Assembly (NCBI RefSeq): GCF_003048615.2
Contig: NZ_CP049263.1
Span: forward strand, 310,001 to 374,000
Length of the DNA: 64,000 nt
Direction: 5' to 3'
DNA from: Campylobacter concisus
Lineage (GTDB): Bacteria; Campylobacterota; Campylobacteria; Campylobacterales; Campylobacteraceae
The notes under the pieces: model-generated
What the model was told of the DNA's origin: nothing
Seen by the model: the letters and a program-made list of their open reading frames with translations, nothing else
The model's database searches: none
Part shown: one piece after another, positions 43,122 through 52,109 of the stretch
Layout: each line of letters starts with the position of its first letter
How positions within the stretch are numbered: position 1 is the stretch's first letter
Made by a program: the position numbers and the translations under genes

Positions 43122-43964
43122 ATGGATCTAAATGAAATTTATAAAGGCTGCAAAGAGCGCGGTCTGGAGGGACTTTTTGAGTTTTTAAAGCCAATGGCTA
43201 AAAATGCTATAAAGATAGATACGCAGGCTAAAGATGACGGTGATACCTCCGTTGGAGCGTCTAAATTTGGCGGACAGCCTGATCTGCCAGCTAGCGTACC
43301 TTGGCCGTCAAATGAAAACGGCGCGCTTAGCTTTGTGGCGCAGATAAATTTTGCTGAAGTTAGCAAATTTGACACCGATGGGTTACTACCAAAAAGTGGC
43401 ATGCTCTATCTTTTTTATGATATAAATTTACGCATTTGGGGCTACGACCCTGCTGATAAAAAGGGCTTTGCCGTGATCTTTAGTGAGGCAGCTAAAGACC
43501 AGCTTGTTCGACAAAACATGGAGGGCGGAAATTTCACATTTGGCGCACGCTCTCTTAGCTTTAAAAACGAGCTAAATTTGCCAAGTTTGCAAAGCTCGCT
43601 CGTACCGTTTGGTAAATTTAGCGAGGAGGAGTGGGAGGCATATCACGAGGTCATCGAGCCAAGCTGGCAGGCCAAAGAAAACAAGCTACTTGGTCACTCT
43701 GACAACATTCAAGACGGCATGGAGCTAGAGTGTGAGCTCGTGGCAAATGGCCTTGACTGCGGCGATGGTAGCGCTTATCACCACCAAAATATCGCGGAGT
43801 TTGAGAAAAATGCCGCCCAGTGGCAGCTGCTTTTGCAGATAGATAGTGACTGGGATAGCGATATGGACTGGGACGGAGAGGGTAGAGTTTATCTGTGGAT
43901 AAAGAGGGATGACCTGGCGGCGCGCGACTTTAGCAAGACGTGGCTAGTTTTGCAGACAAGCTAA
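43122..43964 (+). CDS. DUF1963 (YwqG) family protein
   Basis: This 280-residue soluble protein has the family blocks SKFGGQPDLPASVPWPS near residue 47 and LLLQIDSDWDSDMDWDGEGR with VYLWIKRDDL near the end, as in B. subtilis YwqG. It is acidic. The function is unknown; the ywqG locus of Bacillus lies beside a toxin-antitoxin gene set. It is co-transcribed with the CbrC-like gene. Confidence 0.8.
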   Translation: MDLNEIYKGCKERGLEGLFEFLKPMAKNAIKIDTQAKDDGDTSVGASKFGGQPDLPASVPWPSNENGALSFVAQINFAEVSKFDTDGLLPKSGMLYLFYDINLRIWGYDPADKKGFAVIFSEAAKDQLVRQNMEGGNFTFGARSLSFKNELNLPSLQSSLVPFGKFSEEEWEAYHEVIEPSWQAKENKLLGHSDNIQDGMELECELVANGLDCGDGSAYHHQNIAEFEKNAAQWQLLLQIDSDWDSDMDWDGEGRVYLWIKRDDLAARDFSKTWLVLQTS

Positions 43965-43987
43965 TTATGAAAATTTATTAAGATCGC

Positions 43988-44575
43988 TTGTTTTTTGTAT
44001 CATTGACAATCCTTTTAAAGGGATTTATACCTAAAATTTCATCACGTAGGCACTTTCTTGCTACGACTGCTTTGCTTGCAGTAAGTGCCATTTTGCCTAC
44101 TTTTGCTCACACATCGCCCACAAAAGGTCAAAACCAAACAAATTTAAAAAAGATGATTAAAAATATCGTTTTAGTTCATGGCACATTTGTCGATGGCTCT
44201 TGCTACGCTGAGTTGATCCGCCACTTGCAAGAAGCTGGCATTAACGCCGTTGCTGTGCAAAAAGCACCGATGAAAGGTCTTAGCCCAGAAGCAAATGGCG
44301 AGATCATCTTGCCAGTAAAGCCACGTTTTAGCAGCGCTTCAAACGCCTATGAATGCAGCTGCATTTAGCGATAAGATAGGCACGGCTGCTTGGCACAAAA
44401 GCCATCTCTTTATCTTTTAACTAAAAACGATCACGCTTTGGCGTATGAGGTGCAGCAGCGTTTTACAAAGCAGATAAATGCAAAGCCAAAAGAGCTTGAT
44501 AGCGGACATCTTTTGATGATCTCAAAGCCAAAAGGGCTGGCAAACTGGCTCATTGAGATTGCGGATTTGATCTAA
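43988..44575 (+). pseudogene. Broken alpha/beta hydrolase with Tat signal
   Basis: The reading frame is split. The first part has a twin-arginine signal (SSRRHFLATTALLAVSAILP), then MIKNIVLVHGTFVDGSCYAE and AGINAVAVQ, the N-terminal strand of an alpha/beta hydrolase. It jumps directly to GLSPEANGEIILP, normally near the C-terminus, so about 100 residues including the GxSxG nucleophile are deleted. Two frameshifts follow, near 44350 and 44393, before the C-terminal KPSLYLLTKNDHALAYEVQQ and the active His region DSGHLLMIS. The likely original start may be the ATA at 44029, four bases after AAAGGG, if ATG decayed to ATA. The gene is non-functional. Confidence 0.85.
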
Positions 44576-44587
44576 ATTTATACCAAG

Positions 44588-44612
44588 CAAGCCACTTTAA
44601 ATGAGTGGCTTG
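44588..44612 (+). terminator. Hairpin after the hydrolase remnant
   Basis: 9-bp stem (CAAGCCACT / AGTGGCTTG), 7-nt loop; no clear T run. Confidence 0.4.
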
Positions 44613-44745
44613 AGGCTAAATTTTGCTAGAATTTTTACTCATCAAAGCTTTAAATTTATATTTTCTTTTTATAAAATACCAAGCTTATCGATGCCCAAAT
44701 TTAGGCAAAATTTAGTAAAATCCTTAAAAAATTTAAAGGCAAAAT

Positions 44746-45360
44746 ATGTTTAATGGCTTAATCAGAGAGCTTGCCGAGGTCATTAGCTACTCGCAAAATG
44801 TTTTACGCCTAAAGGCTAAATTTCGCCCAAATTTAGGCGACAGCATCGCAGTAAATGGCGCTTGCCTAAGTGTCATAAAACTATATGATGATGGCTTTAG
44901 CGTGGAGCTAAGCGCAGAGAGCAGGGCAAATGTCGCGGTTGAAAATTTAACTGGCGTGGTGCATATCGAGCCTGCGATGAAGCTTGGAGAGCGAGTAGAT
45001 GGGCATTTGATGCAAGGCCACATCGACTTTATCGGCGTGATCTCAGCTATAAAAAAGCATGAAAACGGCGTTGATTTCTACATCGATCTACCGCGCGAGG
45101 CGATGGCTCTTATGGCAAATAAGGGCTCGGTGGGCGTTGAGGGTGTGAGCCTTACGATAAATGAAATTTTGCCAAAGGGCATCAGGCTAACTATCATTCC
45201 CATCACATTTAGAGATAGCCTTTTTGGCACTTTCAAGATCGGCAGACGCGTAAATATCGAGAGCGACCTGCTGGCTCGCTACGTGGCTAGAATGCTTGAA
45301 GCTAAGCAAAATGGCGGCCTTAGCTGGGATGAGGTCGAGAGAATTTCGAGCCTTTACTAA
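44746..45360 (+). CDS. ribE: Riboflavin synthase alpha chain
   Basis: This 204-residue protein has two lumazine-binding repeats: MFNGLIRELAEV and SIAVNGACLSVI in the first, GHIDFIGVISAI and GSVGVEGVSLTINEI in the second. It makes riboflavin from two lumazine molecules. The usual start MFTGxI is MFNGLI here. No FMN riboswitch is visible in the 170 bp upstream. It precedes pgeF by 10 bp. Confidence 0.95.
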   Translation: MFNGLIRELAEVISYSQNVLRLKAKFRPNLGDSIAVNGACLSVIKLYDDGFSVELSAESRANVAVENLTGVVHIEPAMKLGERVDGHLMQGHIDFIGVISAIKKHENGVDFYIDLPREAMALMANKGSVGVEGVSLTINEILPKGIRLTIIPITFRDSLFGTFKIGRRVNIESDLLARYVARMLEAKQNGGLSWDEVERISSLY

Positions 45361-45370
45361 GCGAGCGAAT

Positions 45371-46090
45371 ATGCGTGAAAATTTAGAGATCGTTTTTGAT
45401 AAAAATGGCATCACTGCTGGCTTTACAAACAGGTTTGGCGGCGTGAGTGAGGGTAAATTTAGCTCGCTAAATTTAGGCGATCATGTGGGTGACAACCCAG
45501 CAGATGTCATCAAAAATAGAGAAATTTTAGCTCAAAATTTAGGCGTGAAAAAGCTTAAATTTATGAAGCAGGTTCATTCAGACAAGGTTTTTGTCCTTGA
45601 AAACGAGGACGACGAGCTGCCAGAGTGCGACGCTGTGATCACAAATTTAAGCGATGTTGGTATCTGCGTTTTGGTGGCGGACTGCTCGCCAGTTGTGATG
45701 ATAGATGAGAGGCAGGGCGCTATCTGCGTGGCTCATGCGGGCAGAGCTGGCGTGACGCTAAAAATTTGCACAAAAGCAGTTATGCTCATGGGCGAGAAAT
45801 TTGGCTCAAGAGCAGATGAAATGAGCGTCTTTGTCGGAGCAAATATAAAAGGTGGCTGCTACGAGGTGGGTGAGCTTGATCTTGGGGAATTTAACACATA
45901 TAAGATAGGCAGAAATTTTGATATGAACGCAGCCTTGAGAGATGAATTTAAGGCGCTTGGGGTTAGAAATTTAAACTTTAGCGAGGTCTGCACGCACTGC
46001 GATGAGAGATATTTTTCGTACCGAAGAGACGGCGTGTGCGGTAGATTTTGCGGATTTGCGGTGAAATTTAAGGATAAAAATGGGATATGA
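45371..46090 (+). CDS. pgeF: Peptidoglycan editing factor PgeF (YfiH, laccase-like domain)
   Basis: This 239-residue protein has the YfiH/PgeF blocks GFTNRFGGVSEGKFSSLNLG, KFMKQVHSDKV, VADCSPVVMID, AHAGRAGVTL and CTHCDERYFSYRRDG with metal-binding His and Cys. The family acts as purine nucleoside phosphorylase/deaminase and corrects mis-incorporated peptidoglycan precursors. ATG 45371 gives the family N-terminus; a longer frame would overlap ribE and adds unrelated residues. The ribosome site is weak, suggesting coupling to ribE. Confidence 0.88.
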   Translation: MRENLEIVFDKNGITAGFTNRFGGVSEGKFSSLNLGDHVGDNPADVIKNREILAQNLGVKKLKFMKQVHSDKVFVLENEDDELPECDAVITNLSDVGICVLVADCSPVVMIDERQGAICVAHAGRAGVTLKICTKAVMLMGEKFGSRADEMSVFVGANIKGGCYEVGELDLGEFNTYKIGRNFDMNAALRDEFKALGVRNLNFSEVCTHCDERYFSYRRDGVCGRFCGFAVKFKDKNGI

Positions 46091-46289
46091 GAGCATTAAA
46101 AATCCACTAGCGGCAAAAATAGCTCAAAATGCTAGAAATTTGGGCTTTGAGCAGCTTATGAATGAAGAGTTTGTGCAGATGCTTCTTAGCTCAAAAAAGA
46201 TGGAGCTAAGTGCCGTGGATAGGGAAAATTTGGAGCAAATTTTTATAAAACTGATGGAGATAGAAGAAAAAGTACAACTTAGCAAATAA
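46080..46289 (+). CDS. Small conserved protein of unknown function
   Basis: This 69-residue helical protein (MGYESIKNPLAAKIAQNARN) overlaps the end of pgeF by 11 bp, with AAGGATAAAA just ahead of its ATG. The C-terminus is acidic (KLMEIEEKVQLSK). No motif is recognised. Its position between pgeF and iadA with 10-bp gaps suggests co-transcription. Confidence 0.6.
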   Translation: MGYESIKNPLAAKIAQNARNLGFEQLMNEEFVQMLLSSKKMELSAVDRENLEQIFIKLMEIEEKVQLSK

Positions 46290-46299
46290 AGGAGAAAAT

Positions 46300-47439
46300 A
46301 TGCTTTTGCTTAAAAATGCTAATCTATACACGCCAAAATTTCTTGGCAAATGCGATATTTTGGTAGGTGGTGGTAAAATTTTAGCTATCGGCGAGGGGCT
46401 AAGCTTTAGTGCAGAAGGGCTAGAAATTTACGACCTAAAAGGCAAAATTTTAGCTCCAGGCCTCATTGATCAGCACGTGCATATCACGGGTGGCGGCGGC
46501 GAGGCTGGATATCACTCAAGAACGCCTGAGATCACGCTTAGCCAGATCGTAAAATACGGCACTACGACGCTTGTTGGCGTTTTGGGGACTGATGGAGTGA
46601 CTAGAAGCTTGGAAAATCTCTACTCCAAAGCAAAAGCGCTCGAGTTTGAGGGCATCTCGACCTTCATCCACACCGGCTCATACGCAAGCCCCTGTGTGAC
46701 ATTTACCGGCGACATCGCAAAGGATCTCATACTAATCGACAAAGTGATCGGCGTAAAGATCGCTCTGACCGATAACCGCGGCAGCTACGTCTCAAAAGAG
46801 GAGCTCATCAAAATTCTAAGCAAGATACGCATAGGCGGCATGGTCTCTAAAAAAGGCGGCGTGCTTCACATGCACATGGGCGGACTAAGCGAGAAATTTG
46901 ACAACGTATTTAAGGTGATAAAAGACTACGAATTCCCAGTTCATTACTTCTCGCCGACGCACTGCGCTAGGACGAAAGACTTGTTTAACGAGGCTTTGAA
47001 ATTTCAAAAAATGGGCGGAAACGTCGATATCACAAGTGGTGGGAGTAAATTTGCCCCACTTCACGAGGTGGTGGCTTACGGCCTTGAAAATGGGCTAAAT
47101 TTAGAGCGCCTAACGATGAGCTCAGATGGCAACGGCAGCGTGCCTAAATTTAACGAAAATGGCGAGCTAGTGGGATATGGCTGCGCCTCATGTGCATCAA
47201 ATTTAGAGGTATTGCAAGCTTTGGTGAGAAATAAAATTTTAAAGATAGAAGATGCCTTGGCTTTGATGAGTAAAAACGTGGCGAGATATCTAAATTTAAG
47301 CCAAAAAGGCGAAGTGAAAGTTGGCAACGACGCTGATCTTTGCGTCTTTGACGAGGAGCTAAATTTATGCGACGTGATCGCAAAAGGCGAGTTTTGCGTC
47401 AAGGATGAAAAGGTCGTTAAAAAAGGCTTTTTCGAGTAA
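46300..47439 (+). CDS. iadA: Isoaspartyl dipeptidase
   Basis: This 379-residue amidohydrolase-superfamily protein has the metal motif GLIDQHVHITGGGGE near residue 55, then catalytic blocks HMHMGGLSEKF, HYFSPTHCART and SSDGNGSVP. It cleaves dipeptides with an N-terminal beta-linked aspartate, arising from damaged proteins. AAAGGAGA ribosome site. It ends the ribE operon. Confidence 0.93.
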   Translation: MLLLKNANLYTPKFLGKCDILVGGGKILAIGEGLSFSAEGLEIYDLKGKILAPGLIDQHVHITGGGGEAGYHSRTPEITLSQIVKYGTTTLVGVLGTDGVTRSLENLYSKAKALEFEGISTFIHTGSYASPCVTFTGDIAKDLILIDKVIGVKIALTDNRGSYVSKEELIKILSKIRIGGMVSKKGGVLHMHMGGLSEKFDNVFKVIKDYEFPVHYFSPTHCARTKDLFNEALKFQKMGGNVDITSGGSKFAPLHEVVAYGLENGLNLERLTMSSDGNGSVPKFNENGELVGYGCASCASNLEVLQALVRNKILKIEDALALMSKNVARYLNLSQKGEVKVGNDADLCVFDEELNLCDVIAKGEFCVKDEKVVKKGFFE

Positions 47440-47488
47440 ATTTAAAGAAATTTGAGCTTTATTTGTAGCTAAAGAAATCTTTAAATTT
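47438..47488 (+). terminator. Possible terminator after iadA
   Basis: 11-bp perfect arms (AAATTTAAAGA / TCTTTAAATTT) with a 29-nt loop containing a smaller stem; no strong T run. Confidence 0.35.
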
Positions 47489-47512
47489 AGCTTCAATAAA
47501 GCCAAGTTTCAA

Positions 47513-47629
47513 TATAATCCAAGCTTTATTTCACACACGACAATCCTAAATTTGGTTGTGCGAAAGCATTAATGGTCGTGGAGGATAAAACTAAATTCAA
47601 GGCAAAATGCCTAAAACAAGGAGAAACTC
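47513..47629 (+). promoter_or_regulatory. rpsB promoter and leader
   Basis: TATAAT at 47513-47518 predicts a start near 47525 and an untranslated leader of about 105 nt. The leader holds an imperfect stem (around 47538-47562, CGACAATCC with GGTTGTGCG) and a small hairpin AGGC/GCCT at 47600-47612 just before the AAGGAG site. S2 autoregulates through its leader in other bacteria, so this is a candidate; no specific motif match was made. Confidence 0.4.
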
Positions 47630-48418
47630 ATGGTAACTATGAGAGATTTATTAGAGTGTGGCGTACATTTTGGTCACCAAACACGCCGCTGGAACCCAAA
47701 GATGAAAAAATTTATCTTTGGTGAGAGAAAAGGTATCTATATTATAGATCTACAAAAGACTATCCGCTACTTCCGCTACACTTACAACATCGTTCGTGAT
47801 GCAGCTGCTGAAGGCAAGTCAGTGCTATTTGTCGGTACTAAAAAACAAGCTATCGATGCTATCAAAGAGTACGCTGAAAAATGTGGAATGCCTTATGTAA
47901 ATCACCGCTGGTTAGGTGGTATGATGACAAACTTCGGTACTATCCGCCAGTCTATCCGCAAATTAGAAGTTATCGAGACTATGGAAGAAGATGGTTCGAT
48001 AAATTTACTAACTAAAAAAGAGGCTTTGATGCTTCGCCGCAAAAAAGAGAAACTTATCGCAACTCTTGGCGGTATCCGCAATATGAAAAGCCTACCTGAT
48101 ATGATATTTGTTGTTGATACAGTTAAAGAAAAGATCGCTGTTCAAGAGGCAAATCGCCTAAAAATCCCAGTTGTAGCACCGATCGATACAAACTGCGATC
48201 CTGACGTTGTTGATTATCCGATCCCAGGAAATGATGACGCGATCCGCTCTGTTCAGCTTTTCTGCCAAGAGATGGCTGAGGCGATCAATGAAGGTAAATC
48301 ACTTCTTGAGCAAGATGGTGGCGAGCAAGCTGCTGGCGAAGAAGTAAGCCAAGATGAGAAAGACGCAGTTGTAGCTGAGGCTATGAGCGAAGAAGACTTT
48401 GGCGAGGACGAAGAGTAA
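47630..48418 (+). CDS. rpsB: 30S ribosomal protein S2
   Basis: This 262-residue S2 starts [20 protein letters not shown] and includes [32 protein letters not shown] and [19 protein letters not shown]. The C-terminal 30 residues are an acidic tail ([10 protein letters not shown] at the end). It starts the rpsB-tsf operon and its stop overlaps tsf by 1 bp. Confidence 0.98.
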   Translation: MVTMRDLLECGVHFGHQTRRWNPKMKKFIFGERKGIYIIDLQKTIRYFRYTYNIVRDAAAEGKSVLFVGTKKQAIDAIKEYAEKCGMPYVNHRWLGGMMTNFGTIRQSIRKLEVIETMEEDGSINLLTKKEALMLRRKKEKLIATLGGIRNMKSLPDMIFVVDTVKEKIAVQEANRLKIPVVAPIDTNCDPDVVDYPIPGNDDAIRSVQLFCQEMAEAINEGKSLLEQDGGEQAAGEEVSQDEKDAVVAEAMSEEDFGEDEE

Positions 48419-49482
48419 TGGAAATAACTGCACAAATGGTAAAAGAGCTCCGCGAATCAACCGGAGCTGGCATGATGGACTGCAAAAAGGCACTTGGCGA
48501 AGCAAATGGCGACATGGAAAAAGCTGTTGATATCCTTCGCGAAAAAGGTCTAGGTCAAGCTGCTAAAAAGGCTGACCGCCTTGCAAGCGAGGGCTTAGTA
48601 AGCGTTGAAGTTTGCTCAAAATGCAAAAAAGCAACTATCAGCGAGATCAACTCTGAGACTGACTTTGTTGCTAGAAACCCACAGTTTCAAGCACTTGCAA
48701 AAGACGCAACAGCTCACATCCAATCAAGTGGCATAAAAACAGTTGAAGAGCTAAACGCGAGCACTTTAAATGGTGTTAAATTTGAAGAATACTTCAAAAC
48801 TCAGATCGCAACTATCGGTGAAAACCTTGTAGTTCGCCGCTTTGAGACTATTAGCGCTGATGATAAGGGCGTGGTAAACGGCTATGTTCACTCAAATGGC
48901 CGTGTTGGCGTGCTTATCGGTGCAGCTTGCGAAAGTGCTGAAGTTGCAAACAAAGCAGCCGAATTTATAAGAAATTTATGTATGCATGCAGCTGCTATGA
49001 AGCCAAGTGTTATAAGCTACAAAGACCTTGATAAAGATTTTGTTGAGAAAGAATTTATCGCACTTCGCGCTGAGCTTGAAAAAGAAAATGAAGAGCTAAA
49101 ACGCCTAGGCAAACCACTTCACCACATCCCTGAGTATGCTAGCCGCTGCCAGATAGGTGAGGCTGAACTTGCAAAAGCTACAAAAGCGATCGAAGAAGAG
49201 CTAAAAGCTGAGGGCAAACCTGAGAAAATTTGGGACAAGATCATTCCTGGTAAGATCGAGAGATTTTACGCTGATAACACAGTGCTTGATCAACGCCTCA
49301 CACTTTTAGGTCAGTTTTATGTAATGGACGATAAAAAGACTATCGAACAAGTTATCGAAGAGAAGAGCAAAGAGCTTGGCGGCAAGATCGAGATCGTAAA
49401 ATACGTTCGTTTCGAGCTTGGTGAAGGCTTAGAGAAAAAAGTAGATGACTTTGCTGCAGAAGTTGCTGCTCAAATAGGCTAA
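48418..49482 (+). CDS. tsf: Translation elongation factor Ts
   Basis: This 354-residue EF-Ts is longer than the E. coli protein. It starts [20 protein letters not shown], the conserved N-terminal domain, with SETDFVARNPQF in the core. It exchanges GDP for GTP on EF-Tu. Directly after rpsB and overlapping the next gene by TAATG. Confidence 0.97.
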   Translation: MEITAQMVKELRESTGAGMMDCKKALGEANGDMEKAVDILREKGLGQAAKKADRLASEGLVSVEVCSKCKKATISEINSETDFVARNPQFQALAKDATAHIQSSGIKTVEELNASTLNGVKFEEYFKTQIATIGENLVVRRFETISADDKGVVNGYVHSNGRVGVLIGAACESAEVANKAAEFIRNLCMHAAAMKPSVISYKDLDKDFVEKEFIALRAELEKENEELKRLGKPLHHIPEYASRCQIGEAELAKATKAIEEELKAEGKPEKIWDKIIPGKIERFYADNTVLDQRLTLLGQFYVMDDKKTIEQVIEEKSKELGGKIEIVKYVRFELGEGLEKKVDDFAAEVAAQIG

Positions 49483-50126
49483 TGGAAATTTTAAGAGCGT
49501 CTAATCTAGGCTTTGCGTATGATTATACGCTCTTTAACAATATAAATTTAACTCTCAATCAAAAACAAAGCATCGCGATAACCGGCGTTAGCGGTTGTGG
49601 CAAATCAACACTTTTACACATACTTTCAACACTTTTAAAGCCAAATTTTGGCGAGGTCATCTACCAAGATAGATCGATCTATGAGCTTTCTCAAAACGAG
49701 CTTTTGGCCATTAGAAGGCTTCATTTTGGCATTATTTTTCAGTCGCACTATCTTTTTAAAGGCTTTAGCGCTTATGAAAATATCGAGCTTGCAAGCATCT
49801 TATCTGGCGAAAATATAGAAAAAAATGATCTTGAAGCGCTAAAAATTTCAAGTGTGATAAATCAAAAAGTTGGCGAGCTAAGCGGCGGTCAGCAGCAGCG
49901 CGTCAGCATCGCTAGAGTGCTTACCAAAAAGCCAAAGATCATCTTTGCAGACGAGCCAACGGGCAACCTTGATAAGCAAACAGCAAATGAAGTGATGCAA
50001 GTTTTATTTGACTATATAAATGAAAATAATGCTGCCCTTGTTCTAGTCACTCACGACAACGACCTAGCCGCAAAATGCAACAACTCATACAAGCTTGAGA
50101 ACAAAGAGCTTGTGCAAATTTCTTAA
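49482..50126 (+). CDS. ABC transporter ATP-binding protein, LolD/MacB-like
   Basis: This 214-residue ATPase has Walker A GVSGCGKST near residue 36, signature LSGGQQQRVSIARV and Walker B IIFADEPTGNLD. The subfamily resembles LolD, FtsE and MacB ATPases that work with two-part permeases. No permease gene is nearby, so its partner is elsewhere. It overlaps tsf at TAATG. As I recall, C. jejuni has the same gene after tsf. Confidence 0.88.
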   Translation: MEILRASNLGFAYDYTLFNNINLTLNQKQSIAITGVSGCGKSTLLHILSTLLKPNFGEVIYQDRSIYELSQNELLAIRRLHFGIIFQSHYLFKGFSAYENIELASILSGENIEKNDLEALKISSVINQKVGELSGGQQQRVSIARVLTKKPKIIFADEPTGNLDKQTANEVMQVLFDYINENNAALVLVTHDNDLAAKCNNSYKLENKELVQIS

Positions 50127-50555
50127 ATTTTTAGAAATAGTCCTATCTTTATAATGCAAAAATTTTTAATGTTAAAAATTTATATGTGGAATAAAAATAA
50201 AAATTAGAGAAGCCTTAACGTTTATATATTTTAAAAGTTTTTAGCCAGCCATTCGCACTCGCCACATATAGCTGTTTTTATCTTAATCCTCTTTTTGATT
50301 ACTACACTATCGTAAATTTTATATATGATGATCTCAACTTTCAATGAGTTATAATCAAATGCTATAACATGTGCTATAGCGGTAACCTACACAAAATTTT
50401 ATCTCTACTAGTCTCATTAAGCCTCTAACAACTGATCAAATGACTCGAAAAAACGTCTTTAATCTTTTATTTGGAACACCTGATTAATTAGATAAATAAC
50501 TTCAAAATGCAATATAAAAAGAATAAATGGTGCGATAAATTTAAATTATATTATT
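50127..50555. other. Gene-free region between the rpsB operon and hisG
   Basis: 429 AT-rich bp between convergent genes. A minus-strand frame of 52 codons (50231-50386) ends KIKTAICGECEWLAKNF, has a CGEC pair and no proper start, and may be a gene remnant. A small inverted repeat GCTATA/TATAGC lies at 50361-50380. Nothing else is supported. Confidence 0.4.
50231..50386 (-). pseudogene. Possible gene remnant
   Basis: This minus-strand frame is open for 52 codons between a TAG and a TAA. The sequence includes DYNSLKVEIIIYKIYDSVVI and TAICGECEWLAKNF. There is no ATG and no ribosome site; the only possible start is a TTG that would give 37 residues. It could be the C-terminus of a lost gene. Low confidence. 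Confidence 0.2.
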
Positions 50556-51164
50556 TTAAATTTCATCTTTTATTTTTTTATAAAGCTCTAGAATTTCATC
50601 CTTTTTAATTATAAAACTATTTTTATTTGCGATCAGATAGGCTGAGCTTTGCATGATGTCACCAGCTACTTTTAGCCCATTTTGCTTCATGGTTGAGCCA
50701 GTTTCGACCACATCGACAATCGCGTCGCTTAGTCCAACAAGTGGTGCTAGCTCGATCGAGCCATAGAGTTTGATGATCTTCACGCCAACGGCAAGCTTTG
50801 CAAAGTAGTTTCTAGTGATATTTGGCATCTTAGTAGCGATCTTTAGCTCAGACCTTGAAAAATCAAGCTCATCTTCGTTTTTTATGCCGATGCAGACCTT
50901 GCACTTGCCTATTTGTAGATCAAGCAACCTCACTACATTTGGTTTATGCTCTTCAAGCACGTCAAGGCCGACCACGCCGATATCTGCAGCGCCTTCGGTG
51001 ACGTATGTTGGAATATCTTGGTTGCGAACCATTAAAAATCTAAAATTTCCCTCTTCAAGGATGAGTTTTCTATCCTCAAACATAAAGCTCGAACCAAAAA
51101 TTTTTTTAAAAATTTCAAGTGTATCTTCTGCTATTCTGCCTTTTGGTAGTGCTATTGTTAACAT
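50556..51164 (-). CDS. hisG: ATP phosphoribosyltransferase, short form
   Basis: This 202-residue HisG catalyses the first step of histidine synthesis. The blocks LTIALPKGRIAEDTLEIF, ADIGVVGLDVLEE and DAIVDVVETGSTMKQNGL are intact. It lacks the roughly 80-residue C-terminal regulatory domain of long-form HisG, so it belongs to the short form that needs HisZ. As I recall, C. jejuni has the long form. No hisZ gene is in the window. Overlaps coaX by 7 bp. Confidence 0.93.
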   Translation of the reverse strand: MLTIALPKGRIAEDTLEIFKKIFGSSFMFEDRKLILEEGNFRFLMVRNQDIPTYVTEGAADIGVVGLDVLEEHKPNVVRLLDLQIGKCKVCIGIKNEDELDFSRSELKIATKMPNITRNYFAKLAVGVKIIKLYGSIELAPLVGLSDAIVDVVETGSTMKQNGLKVAGDIMQSSAYLIANKNSFIIKKDEILELYKKIKDEI

Positions 51165-51790
51165 ATTATTTCATCTCTCTTTTCGGTTATTAATTTTTGC
51201 ATTGAACGAAAGATTAACATCTTATCTGAAATGGCATTTTTAAAAAATTTAGACAAAAAATCTCCATCTCCGCCCGTAAAATACACTTTTTTATCGCCTG
51301 CAAGTTTGTGTAAAAGAGTAATTATAGGTTTAATGATGCCATAACTTACCGCATCGCTTGTTTTTTGTGGTAGAGCATCAATATCTATTTGAGAATTTAT
51401 AGTTATATCAAGACGCGGAGAAATGCTTTTATAGGCATTTAACATGCTAGATATCCCTGGCAAGATATAGCCTCCAAGATGGATTGAGTTTGCCATTATA
51501 TCAACTGTTATAGCGCTTCCAGCATCAACTATCACACCGTTTTTTATGGAATAACATGCTGCAATCCTATCTATACCAAGTCCTTGATATATTGTATCTA
51601 TCGCAAAATAAGGCTCTAAGTTTATAAACATTTTATTATTTTTTAGAAAAGATAAAACTTCATCATTCACAGATATAAAGAATACTTTTTCTTCTGGTTT
51701 GTAGTTTTTGAAATCAGATATTTTTAAACGAGTGATTACCCCATCTTTTAAAAATGTAGCATTGGTGTTGCCTATATTACATAAAGTCAT
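51158..51790 (-). CDS. coaX: Type III pantothenate kinase
   Basis: This 210-residue protein has an ASKHA fold: MTLCNIGNTNATFLKDG (phosphate 1), GLGIDRIAACYSI, VIVDAGSAITVDIM (phosphate 2) and HLGGYILPG. It phosphorylates pantothenate in CoA synthesis. It starts 14 bp inside the preceding gene. Confidence 0.93.
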   Translation of the reverse strand: MTLCNIGNTNATFLKDGVITRLKISDFKNYKPEEKVFFISVNDEVLSFLKNNKMFINLEPYFAIDTIYQGLGIDRIAACYSIKNGVIVDAGSAITVDIMANSIHLGGYILPGISSMLNAYKSISPRLDITINSQIDIDALPQKTSDAVSYGIIKPIITLLHKLAGDKKVYFTGGDGDFLSKFFKNAISDKMLIFRSMQKLITEKRDEIIC

Positions 51791-52109
51791 AACATCGCCA
51801 ATTGCTATTTTGTAGCTCTTTTAATGCCTTAGAGCAGATTTCTGAACTATAAAATATTATTTTTTTCTTCAAGCTTATTTGAAATTTTGTTTCTATTTTT
51901 TTACAAATTTCTTCAAGTTCTAGGGCTTCTTTACGCAATAATCTACTTTTTGCTGTTCTCAAAAAGATGAGATTATAAAATTTTTTTTCATCAACTCCCC
52001 AAAAGATCTCAAGCGTTTTTTTGGAACAAAATTCTTTCGTATCTATTGTCTTGAGATCCCTTAGCAAGATCTTTTTAGCTTCAAAAAGCTCCCAAATTTT
52101 TTGGTTCAT
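51777..52109 (-). CDS. Hypothetical protein, Lys/Glu-rich
   Basis: This 110-residue basic protein is mostly helical (KKILLRDLKTIDTKEF, then RKEALELEEICKKIETKFQI). It is overlapped at both ends by its neighbours, the BamB-like gene and coaX, which supports it being a real gene. No family is recognised. Confidence 0.65.
   Translation of the reverse strand: MNQKIWELFEAKKILLRDLKTIDTKEFCSKKTLEIFWGVDEKKFYNLIFLRTAKSRLLRKEALELEEICKKIETKFQISLKKKIIFYSSEICSKALKELQNSNWRCYDFM

Noticed and set aside
44576-44745. FMN riboswitch before ribE
   Set aside because: None of the conserved RFN-element blocks was visible; the stretch is AT-rich with one simple hairpin.
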